From: Clostridia bacterium
Lineage (GTDB): Bacteria; Bacillota; Peptococcia; DRI-13; DTU073
Length of the DNA: 8,355 bases
Assembly: GCA_028709105.1 (NCBI GenBank)
Contig: JAQVYD010000058.1
Coordinates: forward strand, 1 to 8,355
Reading direction: 5' to 3'
Shown here: positions 1-6,354 of the stretch, piece by piece
Numbering within the stretch: position 1 is the first letter of the stretch
How the letters are laid out: each line of letters begins with the position of its first letter
The notes under the pieces: generated by a model
What the model was told of the DNA's origin: nothing
The model's database searches: none
What the model saw: the letters and a program-made list of their open reading frames with translations, nothing else
Made by a program: the position numbers and the translations under genes

Positions 1-8
1 ACTAAATA

Positions 9-1160
9 CTAGTTTAAACCAAGAGCCTTATTATAGCAATCCACAGCAAGATTTTTCTCACCCATTTTTTCATAAATATGAGCTAAAGAAGACCAAGCCA
101 TACTACTCCATTCCGGAATCTTTTTTAATAAAGCAATCATTTCCATGGCTTCACAATGTTTATTCTGTTTATGCAAACAACAAATCAAATTATACATTAA
201 ATGAGGATCCTGTGGAGCTAAAGCAAGACCGCGGTAATAATTTTGCTCTGCTTCCCCATAATTCTTTAGATTTTCATAAATCCAAGCAATATTATTTAAA
301 AGATTAACATCATAAGGATTCACACGCAAGAGCTTTTTAAGTATTTCCAAAGCTTTCCCATTCTCGCCCATTTTAGCATAAGTACAAGCCAAATTAATTA
401 GGTTTTCTTGATAATGTGGCGCGATTTGCAAAGCTTTTTTATAAAAGGTAAGACTTTCTGCATATTTCCCTAAAAAACTATAGCAATATCCTAGGGAAGA
501 AAAGATTTCTACTCTATCTTCGACAATCAGTTTACTTATTACTTCAATAGCTTTTTCATAATAACCCTTTTTTAACATAACCATACCATAATTATATACA
601 ATTACGGCATCTTTCGGTTTTAAAATAAAAGCCTTTTCGAAAAAACTTTCTGCTAGTTCAAGCTGATTAAGCTGCAACTGGCATAACCCGATATTATTAT
701 AAATCTCCGGATTATGAGGTTCCAGCTGCATTAATTTATAAAAACAAGGCACTGCTTCCCCAAAATTCCCCTTCTTCATTAATAAATTACCCTTAGCTAA
801 AAGAGTCGGTCCAGAATTCTCTTGATGTCTTAAAACCTGGTCATATATGCTGATGGCTCCCTTGGCATTGCCACTATTTTCCTCGATCTTTCCTAAACAA
901 TACAAATATTGAGGATTCCTTTTATTACGACGCAGCGCCTGCAAAAAAGCTTTTTTAGCTTCCGCCCAATGACCCTCTATCCCTAAAAGGTTCCCTAGTT
1001 TCCACCAAACAACACTACTAACCTCATCATTTCTAGTAAGTTTATCCAAATAAAAAATAGCCTTGTGATAATTACCCCCTATCCTATATAAAGTAGAAAA
1101 AGTAAGACAATACAAAGAAAACAACTTTTTCTTGAGCAGCTTGATGATTGACTTAAACAT
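9..1160 (-). CDS. TPR-repeat protein of unknown partner
   Basis: The protein has 383 residues and consists of about eleven consecutive 34-residue tetratricopeptide repeats from about residue 25 to the last residue. The pattern is typical: a small residue/Gly near position 8, Y/F/A at 20, A-x-x-x-F/Y in helix B and P near 32 (for example LQLEPHNPEIYNNIGLC and LKPKDAVIVYNYG). TPR superhelices bind other proteins or peptides, so a scaffold role is expected, but nothing shows the partner. The N-terminus is a lysine-rich stretch followed by a short hydrophobic patch (LFSLYCLTF) that could touch the membrane; there is no clear signal peptide or catalytic domain. The start chosen is the ATG at 1160, preceded by AAGGAGAT with suitable spacing. 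The reading frame stays open to a TTG at 1268, but that codon lacks a ribosome binding site. The gene is divergent from the membrane protein at 1334. TPR identity is certain; function is unknown. Confidence 0.88.
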   Translation of the reverse strand: MFKSIIKLLKKKLFSLYCLTFSTLYRIGGNYHKAIFYLDKLTRNDEVSSVVWWKLGNLLGIEGHWAEAKKAFLQALRRNKRNPQYLYCLGKIEENSGNAKGAISIYDQVLRHQENSGPTLLAKGNLLMKKGNFGEAVPCFYKLMQLEPHNPEIYNNIGLCQLQLNQLELAESFFEKAFILKPKDAVIVYNYGMVMLKKGYYEKAIEVISKLIVEDRVEIFSSLGYCYSFLGKYAESLTFYKKALQIAPHYQENLINLACTYAKMGENGKALEILKKLLRVNPYDVNLLNNIAWIYENLKNYGEAEQNYYRGLALAPQDPHLMYNLICCLHKQNKHCEAMEMIALLKKIPEWSSMAWSSLAHIYEKMGEKNLAVDCYNKALGLN

Positions 1161-1333
1161 AATTACCCATCTCCTTAACACCATATTTTTCCAGTTAAGA
1201 ATATTAAGTTCTACATAAATTTTCCATTTCCTTCTGCTCTCTTTTAAATTAAGAAGTTTCTTTAACAAAACTTATTCTAATTCATCCGAAAAGGCATAAT
1301 GTTATCTTAAATAGCTCTTGGAGGTGATTAAAG

Positions 1334-1729
1334 ATGACTGAAAAATTACCCTCGTTAGAAAGTTTGCAGATCTCCTATGTTTTCAAGGGACTCCTCTCGT
1401 CTATCATCATAACGATAATCCTCAGTATTATCTTCAGTTTGCTTCTACAATACACGCCCCTCTCCGAAAGTCTCTTATCCGGTTTTTCTACCTTTGTTTT
1501 TTTTATTAGTATGTTTCTTGGCTCAACAATTGCTGCCCACACTGCCGGACATAAAGGGTTACTATATAGTACAACTGTAAGCTTCTCCTATTTTCTTCTA
1601 ATCTTATGTTTCTGTCTTTGCTTAGATTCCTCTTTACTTACCTTTCCTTTAATTTTGAAAAAAATTGTTTCCACGATAGTTTCTAGCTTCTTAGGCGGGA
1701 TTATTGGGATTGGCTTGATTTCCCATTAA
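1334..1729 (+). CDS. TIGR04086/YrzE-like small membrane protein
   Basis: This 131-residue protein has four predicted transmembrane helices at about residues 17-39, 48-68, 75-97 and 109-128, and short polar ends. The layout matches the TIGR04086 family of Firmicute membrane proteins (B. subtilis YrzE type): a first long helix ending in L-x-Y-T-x-L-S, then a second helix leading into a Gly/Ala-rich G-S-x-x-A-A-H-x-A-G-H-K-G-L turn, a hydrophobic hairpin and a Gly-rich last helix (GGIIGIG). The function of the family is unknown; no catalytic motif is visible. The ATG has an excellent ribosome binding site, GGAGGTGA at 1320-1327, six bases upstream. It is a single-gene unit: divergent from the TPR gene and closed by the terminator that begins at its own stop codon. 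The family assignment rests on remembered motif similarity. Confidence 0.85.
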   Translation: MTEKLPSLESLQISYVFKGLLSSIIITIILSIIFSLLLQYTPLSESLLSGFSTFVFFISMFLGSTIAAHTAGHKGLLYSTTVSFSYFLLILCFCLCLDSSLLTFPLILKKIVSTIVSSFLGGIIGIGLISH

Positions 1730-1774
1730 AAAAGGAGTGTTTTTCAGAGGCCACTGAAAAACACTCCTTTTTTT
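1728..1774. terminator. Bidirectional intrinsic terminator
   Basis: A perfect 14-bp inverted repeat (1734-1747 with 1754-1767, arm GGAGTGTTTTTCAG) encloses the six-base loop AGGCCA. It is flanked by A6 on the left (1728-1733) and T7 on the right (1768-1774), so each strand reads a strong hairpin followed by a U-tract. It sits between convergent genes: it ends the plus-strand membrane protein, whose stop codon overlaps the A-run, and also ends the long minus-strand operon. Confidence 0.95.
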
Positions 1775-1850
1775 ATTTACCCTTTTTTTTAAACAACCTA
1801 GACAAAAACCGGGGTAAAGGGATAAAAATCAAAGCTTTTATATTTTTCAT
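1773..1850 (-). CDS. Possible 25-residue cationic hydrophobic peptide
   Basis: An ATG at 1850 opens a 25-codon frame that ends in TAA just at the edge of the operon terminator. It begins only five bases after the stop codon of the preceding membrane-protein gene. The sequence GAGGGTGA around that stop could act as its ribosome binding site, which would suit translational coupling. The peptide starts MKNIK, carries a hydrophobic stretch with two prolines (IFIPLP) and ends in a basic tail (RFLSRLFKKKGK); net charge is strongly positive. That shape would suit a membrane-associated small protein, but it is also what an AT-rich, lysine-codon-rich tail can yield by chance. No family is recognised. 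Its support is position, spacing and ribosome binding site only. Confidence 0.4.
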   Translation of the reverse strand: MKNIKALIFIPLPRFLSRLFKKKGK

Positions 1851-1855
1851 GTCCG

Positions 1856-2311
1856 TCACCCTCTTTCCTTCTTTCCCCTTATTTTATTAATTCCACCCCC
1901 AAAGGTGACGATTTCTTGAAAAATATAACTTAATAAAGAAAAAACAACAACTGCGGTTAACAAGATTTGAAACAAAACTTTGTTTAACCCTAGCAGAGTT
2001 CCCGCCAATGTACACCAAAAAGTAAAATGAAATCTGCGCTGATAATCTATAGCCGCAAAATTACCGCAAAGATACATGCCAACTAGGAGAAACCAAAAAT
2101 TAAAAGAACTTTGGCAAACAGTACTCCAGAACCAACCTTTGAAAAAAGACAGAAAAATAAAAATAAAATAAATAAAAAAACCCCTTTGATCGTGTAAAAC
2201 GAACCATCCTTCATGAGTATAACCAAGATTTTTACACAATCTTGCCAGAGATTTTTCCTCATTTAAAAAATATCCTGCACTAAAAGATAAAAGTGCACTA
2301 AAAAACATCAT
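1856..2311 (-). CDS. Integral membrane protein, possibly a divergent PlsY-like protein
   Basis: This gene encodes about 151 residues with four or five hydrophobic helices, ending in a basic tail (NKIRGKKERG). I do not recognise it with certainty. Some spacing recalls the acyl-phosphate glycerol-3-phosphate acyltransferase PlsY: an early R-L-x-x-N-L-G, a later D-x-x-G/K-G region, a Gly-x-x-x-x-Gly-Asn helix, and A-G-T-L-L-G-L where PlsY has A-T-x-L-G. The catalytic GGKG loop and the S-G-N-x-G-x-T-N motif of true PlsY are absent, and PlsY is usually about 190-200 residues. If related, it is probably not an active acyltransferase. Position after psd and pssA fits a lipid-linked or membrane role. 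The ATG at 2311 (or the adjacent one at 2308) follows GAGGGGGG; an in-frame TTG at 2332 lies upstream of that site and is less likely to be the start. Confidence 0.7.
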   Translation of the reverse strand: MMFFSALLSFSAGYFLNEEKSLARLCKNLGYTHEGWFVLHDQRGFFIYFIFIFLSFFKGWFWSTVCQSSFNFWFLLVGMYLCGNFAAIDYQRRFHFTFWCTLAGTLLGLNKVLFQILLTAVVVFSLLSYIFQEIVTFGGGINKIRGKKERG

Positions 2312-2312
2312 C

Positions 2313-2358
2313 TTTTCCCCCCTCGTCCACAATCATTTATATGTGGGACAAGGGGAAA
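2313..2358 (-). promoter_or_regulatory. Stem-loop covering the ribosome binding site of the membrane-protein gene
   Basis: In the minus-strand RNA, the arm TTTCCCCTTGTCCCAC (2358-2343) can pair with GTGGACGAGGGGGGAAAA (2330-2313) around a 12-nt AU-rich loop. The helix has about 15 pairs with small bulges. The 3' arm contains the GAGGGGGG ribosome binding site of the gene starting at 2311, so the structure should reduce its translation unless opened. No U-tract follows on either strand, so it is not an intrinsic terminator. It could also be an RNA-processing or stability element between pssA and the next gene. Confidence 0.5.
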
Positions 2359-2365
2359 TATGCAC
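2333..2365 (-). CDS. Possible 10-residue leader peptide
   Basis: A GTG at 2365 is preceded by AGGAG at 2377-2373 with a seven-base spacer. It opens a 10-codon frame (MHISPCPTYK, then TGA) that lies between pssA and the membrane-protein gene. Its codons run through the 5' arm and loop of the stem-loop at 2313-2358. A ribosome translating it would therefore hold that arm open and free the downstream ribosome binding site. This is the geometry of a translational-attenuation leader, but a frame this short can occur by chance and no conservation can be tested here. Confidence 0.3.
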   Translation of the reverse strand: MHISPCPTYK

Positions 2366-2387
2366 TTATTATCTCCTAAGCAAATTA

Positions 2388-2891
2388 TCAATACTTAGGG
2401 ATTTTAAGCTTACTAATCATTAAATAAGAAAGAAGAAGCGTCATCAGCGGATAAAAATAAAAGGGCAAACGATTGGATAACAAAACAAATAAAGCTAACA
2501 AAGGACCAGCAAAGGTGATGGGAATACCTATAAAATGTGTTTTTATATTTAAAACATTAAAACGAGCTAATCTAATCGCCCCACACAAAGCAAAAACTAT
2601 GGCTAAGCACAAACCTATATACCCCAGCAGATACAGAACACTCGCATATGTTAAAAGCGCCGGTGCTACACCAAAAGATACTAAATCTGATAATGAATCC
2701 AATTCCTTCCCAAAATCTGAGGTTACTTTAAACCGTCTGGCCAACCGTCCATCCAGACCATCCAAAATCATCGCCAATAAAATGGCCACGGCAGCCTCTG
2801 TATATTGTTCTTCCATCGTCAACCACAAAGAAATAACACCCAAAATAAGATTTGATAACGTTACAATATTGGGTAATAAACGTTTATTCAT
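2388..2891 (-). CDS. pssA: CDP-diacylglycerol--serine O-phosphatidyltransferase
   Basis: PssA transfers the phosphatidyl group of CDP-diacylglycerol to L-serine, releasing CMP and giving phosphatidylserine in the cytoplasmic membrane; the next enzyme, Psd, turns this into phosphatidylethanolamine. The full CDP-alcohol phosphotransferase signature D-x2-D-G-x2-A-R-x8-G-x3-D-x3-D is present, with D44, D47, G48, A51, R52, G61, D65 and D69; the four aspartates bind the metal and act in catalysis. The following FG-x-APA and the R-L-A-R-F-N element further on are typical of the serine-using branch (Bacillus-type PssA). At 167 residues with about five or six membrane helices, the length is normal for this type. 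The ATG overlaps the psd stop codon (ATGA), and its ribosome binding site GGGAGG (2905-2900) lies inside the last psd codons, so translation of the pair is coupled. Confidence 0.95.
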   Translation of the reverse strand: MNKRLLPNIVTLSNLILGVISLWLTMEEQYTEAAVAILLAMILDGLDGRLARRFKVTSDFGKELDSLSDLVSFGVAPALLTYASVLYLLGYIGLCLAIVFALCGAIRLARFNVLNIKTHFIGIPITFAGPLLALFVLLSNRLPFYFYPLMTLLLSYLMISKLKIPKY

Positions 2892-3541
2892 TGCATAAAC
2901 CTCCCAATTATTGTTTCTCCTCCCCGTACTTTTTGCCCTTTTTCTACCAGTACTGTTGAATCAACCGGTAAATACAGCTCTGTACAAGAACCGAATTTAA
3001 TCATCCCTAATAAATCACCTTGCCCCAGTCTTTCCCCAACTTTTACCCAACAAACAATACGGCGAGCGATAAAACCGGTAATCTGGACAACAAGAACAGC
3101 CCAATTCGTATTATTCTCACATCTAATCCCCACATAGTTGCGCTCATTTAAATGTGAGGCGTGAGATTTAAAAGCAGGGATAAACTTACCGGGGTGATAG
3201 TTAAGATAGTCAATCACTCCCGCTACAGGGACTCTATTCACATGCACATTAAAAATACTTAAAAAAATACTCACTTTAATCGCCGACCTATTTAAATAAA
3301 TTTTTTCCTCAACTTCTTCTACGGCTAAAATAACACCATCAGCCGGAGAAACAATTTCATTATTCTGCGCCATAATTTTTCTGGTGGGGTTACGAAAAAA
3401 ATATAAAGTAAAGAAGACCAAAGTCAGCGGAAACAAAGCCACCCTTATTCCCCAAAAGAAAGATACGATTACAGTAAGAACTGTAAAAATTATTAACATT
3501 GGCAAAACATCAGGTATAATTGGCCAATTATACTTCTTCAA
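2888..3541 (-). CDS. psd: Phosphatidylserine decarboxylase proenzyme, short form
   Basis: Psd decarboxylates phosphatidylserine to phosphatidylethanolamine using a pyruvoyl group made by self-cleavage. Counting from the start chosen here (217 residues), two membrane helices occupy about residues 7-30 and 35-50. They are followed by SPADG (D68), NVHVNR (H100), the LNERN element and the cleavage site FGSC near residue 183. Cleavage between G184 and S185 would give a beta chain of 184 and an alpha chain of 33 residues. In this short family the residue after the serine is often arginine (FGSR); here it is cysteine. A TTG at 3580, inside dinG, is in frame, but the start is placed at the TTG at 3541. 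There AAGGGAGG-like sequence with AGGAGG at 3556-3551 stands nine bases upstream, and the N-terminus then matches the usual family length. It lies 29 nt after dinG and overlaps pssA by 4 nt. Confidence 0.93.
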   Translation of the reverse strand: MKKYNWPIIPDVLPMLIIFTVLTVIVSFFWGIRVALFPLTLVFFTLYFFRNPTRKIMAQNNEIVSPADGVILAVEEVEEKIYLNRSAIKVSIFLSIFNVHVNRVPVAGVIDYLNYHPGKFIPAFKSHASHLNERNYVGIRCENNTNWAVLVVQITGFIARRIVCWVKVGERLGQGDLLGMIKFGSCTELYLPVDSTVLVEKGQKVRGGETIIGRFMQ

Positions 3542-3550
3542 CCTCTCAGC

Positions 3551-3556
3551 CCTCCT
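3551..3556 (-). promoter_or_regulatory. Ribosome binding site deciding the psd start
   Basis: AGGAGG, within GGGAAGGAGGG, lies nine bases before the TTG at 3541. The longer in-frame candidate TTG at 3580 lies upstream of this site and has only a weak GGGAA sequence before it. This supports the shorter Psd and a non-overlapping dinG-psd junction. Confidence 0.75.
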
Positions 3557-3570
3557 TCCCTTAATCGCCG

Positions 3571-6342
3571 CTAATCCCAATTTTTAAACCAATTCCCAAT
3601 CTTCTCTACAATTTGCTGTGTATTACCGGCAAAATAATTCTGCTGTGGTAAAGATTGCAGAAAAACCTTGCCATAACGTTTCTTTAACAAGCGGTTATCC
3701 AGAACTACTACTACTCCCCAATCATCAATTGTCCTAATCAGCCTACCATAACCTTGACGAAATCTCAACACCGCCTGAGGCAGACTATAATTAAAAAAAC
3801 CGTTTTTCCCTTCCTGTTGCATAGTCTCAACCCTAGCTTCCACTAAAGGATGATCAGGTGGCCAAAAAGGCAATCTAACTATGATTACTGAAGTAAGAGA
3901 AGAACCCGGTAAATCAATGCCTTCCCAAAAAGTATTAGCTCCAAAAACAATAGCCGACGGATTGTTTTTTAATTCGGCAAGTAAAAGCAAGCGATGACCA
4001 TCAATCCCATCAGCATAAAGTTCCAATCCTTTTTCCCGCAAAAAAGTCTTCAAAGAGGCATACATATTTTGCAACTGTTGATGTGAAGTGAAAAGTACTA
4101 AGGTTCTTCCTCCTGTAGCTTGGAGTATTGCAGAAAGAGCATCCTTTAAAGCTAAATTATAATCATCTTCCTTGGTACGAGCTGGGTCAGGAAGACTGCT
4201 GTCAATTGCAAGAAGAGATTGTTCCTCATAAAGAAAAGGCGAAGGTATTTGCAGAGTATCGACAAGCTCAGAAGGCAGACCTAACTGCTCCATTAAAAAA
4301 CTGAAATTTTCAGCAACACTCAAAGTAGCGGAAGTTAAAACTGTTGTACTTAAAGCGGAAAAAAGAAATTCACGAAAACGTTCCGCAATATGCAGCGGGG
4401 TTATATGTAATAAAAGATTTTTTTTAACAGCATTTAATTCCAGCCAATAAACATCTTCCTCTGCTAAAGTATGAAAAAATTTTTCTGCTAAATTTAAAGC
4501 ATCCTCAATCTCACCCCGATAGACCCGTAAATCTTTTAAAGAATTCTCCCAGCTTAATTCTGAACAAGCCTCCTCCAACCGATGATAAAGCTGCATTAAA
4601 TTACCCAACAAATCCTCAACATGTGTAAGCAAATTATCAAAAAGTAACTTTAAATTTTTCCACCACTGCTGTTGATAAACCTCCCTAGTTATTCTTACCG
4701 TCTTATTTTGCTGTGTACTCAAATACTGAGAAATCTCGTCAATCTTTTGACTAATGATCTGACTAGTCCCTTCTACATCCTTAATCCTCATCTTGACATC
4801 AGGTAAACTTTCTTGCGGCAAACGCAAATAATTACTCCAAATATAGGCTAACCCCGGTTTTCTAAAACCCTCTTTCTTTTTTCTAAGCTGATTTATTTTT
4901 TTCCGAAAATCACGCAAAGAAAAGGTTTCTGTAAATTGTTTGGTCCCTTCATCCTCCAAATGATGAGCTTCATCAACAACCAAATAATGATATTCCGGAA
5001 GAATAGCATCACCCATTTTTACATTAGAAAGAAGAAGAGAATGATTAACAATAATCAAATCGGCTGTTTGTGCCTTTTTCTTAGCTTTTTGATAAAAACA
5101 TTCGGCAAAAAAAGGACACTGTCCTCCTAAACAATTTTCGCTGCTCGCAGAAAGCTGAGCAAAGATTTCCGTTTCCCCGCCGCGCAAAGTCACCGTATCT
5201 TTATCACCCGTTTTTTCTCCACTCAACCAATGAGCTAAACGAGCCATGAAGACCTTTTCCGGCCAACTTAAGACGGAAACCTGATCCTTTAAAGCTTTCC
5301 ATTTAGATAAGCAAAAATAATTACTTCTCCCCTTCAGCACAACAGCCTTAAACTTAAAAGGAAGATACTGCTGCAAAAAATGAATATCACTGCGCCAAAG
5401 CTGTTCCTGTAAAGCAATCGTATAAGTAGCCACAACAACTTTCTTACGTTGGGATACAGCCCAAGCTAGTGCAGGAACAAGATAAGCCAAGGATTTTCCT
5501 ACCCCCGTACCTGCTTCGGCAACAAGAAAACGCTTTTGACTAAAAGCTTTCGCCACCGCCTTCATCATTTTGATCTGTTCCCGTCGTTCCTGATAGGTAT
5601 CTAACCCTTTAGCAATACTACCTCCCGGCAAAAACATTTTCACTAATTCTTCCGGCGACCATTCTAAAAATTCCTGGTTAGTATTAACAACACCTTCTTC
5701 TTCTCGCTTTAACTCTTGCCCCTTTAAGGACTGGTCAAAATCAAACGTTTTGATCTTTTCTTTTAAAATTTCCGCAAAAAAGAAAGCTAATCCCTTCTCT
5801 TCATCCTGCAAAAAATAATAAATATTTTGGATCTCCTGTAATGATAACCTCTTGGCTTCTTCCTGCAAATAAAAAAACAGCTTTTCCAAAGCCAAGGTAT
5901 CAGCATAAGCCCGGTGTGTCGGACAACTATCCAAGGAAAATCTCCTTACCAAAGAACGCAAACTATAGGAAGATAAACTCGGGAATAATATTTTAGCAAG
6001 CTCCAAAGTATCGATCCATTTATTAGGGAATGAACCTACCAGTGTTTGCAAAAACTTAACATCAAAAGAGGCATTATGAGCTATAATAACTTTACCTTTC
6101 AGTAATGGTCTTAACTGAAGCGCTGCTTCCTCCGTTGTAGGAGCATTTTTCAACATCGCATCATCGATCCCTGTTAAAGAAGTAATCTGTGGTGGTACAG
6201 AAACTCCAGGATTAACCAGCGTCGTAAAAGTTTCCCGAGAACCATCATCTCGGTAGATTATCGCAGCAACTTCTATTACTTGATCCTGAAGATGATCAAG
6301 CCCCGTTGTTTCCAGATCCAGAAAAAGCCAAGGAAAACTCAT
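3571..6342 (-). CDS. dinG: DinG-family ATP-dependent helicase fused to DEDDh 3'-5' exonuclease
   Basis: This 923-residue protein joins an N-terminal DnaQ/epsilon-type exonuclease to an XPD/DinG superfamily 2 helicase. Exonuclease residues (ATG numbering) are D9 and E11 (FLDLETTG), D94 (HNASFD), and H143 and D148 (HRAYAD), so the DEDDh set is complete. The helicase has a Q-like motif (YQERREQ, about 250), Walker A (AGTGVGKS, K283), DEAH at 457-460, TSATLS, WEGIDLPG, and motif VI QGYGRLIR at about 863-870. Four cysteines (C344, C404, C409, C415) lie between Walker A and DEAH. The last three follow C-x4-C-x5-C, the spacing of the E. coli DinG iron-sulfur cluster, so a 4Fe-4S cluster and real helicase activity are likely. 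The likely role is unwinding or resecting DNA, R-loops or flaps during repair. The ATG at 6342 follows AAAGGG with an eight-base spacer; a GTG at 6351 overlaps that site. It starts 12 nt after ahcY. Confidence 0.94.
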   Translation of the reverse strand: MSFPWLFLDLETTGLDHLQDQVIEVAAIIYRDDGSRETFTTLVNPGVSVPPQITSLTGIDDAMLKNAPTTEEAALQLRPLLKGKVIIAHNASFDVKFLQTLVGSFPNKWIDTLELAKILFPSLSSYSLRSLVRRFSLDSCPTHRAYADTLALEKLFFYLQEEAKRLSLQEIQNIYYFLQDEEKGLAFFFAEILKEKIKTFDFDQSLKGQELKREEEGVVNTNQEFLEWSPEELVKMFLPGGSIAKGLDTYQERREQIKMMKAVAKAFSQKRFLVAEAGTGVGKSLAYLVPALAWAVSQRKKVVVATYTIALQEQLWRSDIHFLQQYLPFKFKAVVLKGRSNYFCLSKWKALKDQVSVLSWPEKVFMARLAHWLSGEKTGDKDTVTLRGGETEIFAQLSASSENCLGGQCPFFAECFYQKAKKKAQTADLIIVNHSLLLSNVKMGDAILPEYHYLVVDEAHHLEDEGTKQFTETFSLRDFRKKINQLRKKKEGFRKPGLAYIWSNYLRLPQESLPDVKMRIKDVEGTSQIISQKIDEISQYLSTQQNKTVRITREVYQQQWWKNLKLLFDNLLTHVEDLLGNLMQLYHRLEEACSELSWENSLKDLRVYRGEIEDALNLAEKFFHTLAEEDVYWLELNAVKKNLLLHITPLHIAERFREFLFSALSTTVLTSATLSVAENFSFLMEQLGLPSELVDTLQIPSPFLYEEQSLLAIDSSLPDPARTKEDDYNLALKDALSAILQATGGRTLVLFTSHQQLQNMYASLKTFLREKGLELYADGIDGHRLLLLAELKNNPSAIVFGANTFWEGIDLPGSSLTSVIIVRLPFWPPDHPLVEARVETMQQEGKNGFFNYSLPQAVLRFRQGYGRLIRTIDDWGVVVVLDNRLLKKRYGKVFLQSLPQQNYFAGNTQQIVEKIGNWFKNWD

Positions 6343-6354
6343 TATTTTCACCCT

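Noticed and set aside
1161..1268. N-terminal extension of the TPR protein to a TTG at 1268
   Set aside because: There is no ribosome binding site before that TTG, while AAGGAGAT stands correctly before the ATG at 1160. The stretch is better read as the divergent promoter region.
1270..1300. Promoter for the plus-strand membrane protein with CATAAT as -10 (1295-1300)
   Set aside because: The -35 position (TTATTC) matches poorly; the region must hold a promoter but this sequence does not identify it convincingly.
1776..1793. A-run with an in-frame A-AAA-AAG slippery heptamer at the end of the tiny ORF, near a hairpin
   Set aside because: A -1 shift here meets a stop codon almost at once (GGG TAA), so it would change only the last residues. 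The hairpin is a terminator.
2473..2898. Open frame of 141 codons on the plus strand
   Set aside because: It lies fully opposite pssA, whose catalytic motif is intact, has Lys/Asn-rich low-quality composition and no ribosome binding site.
3384..3587. Open frame of 67 codons on the plus strand (and a similar 64-codon one at 4936-5130)
   Set aside because: Both are antisense to well-supported genes (psd and dinG) and lack ribosome binding sites or any recognisable motif.
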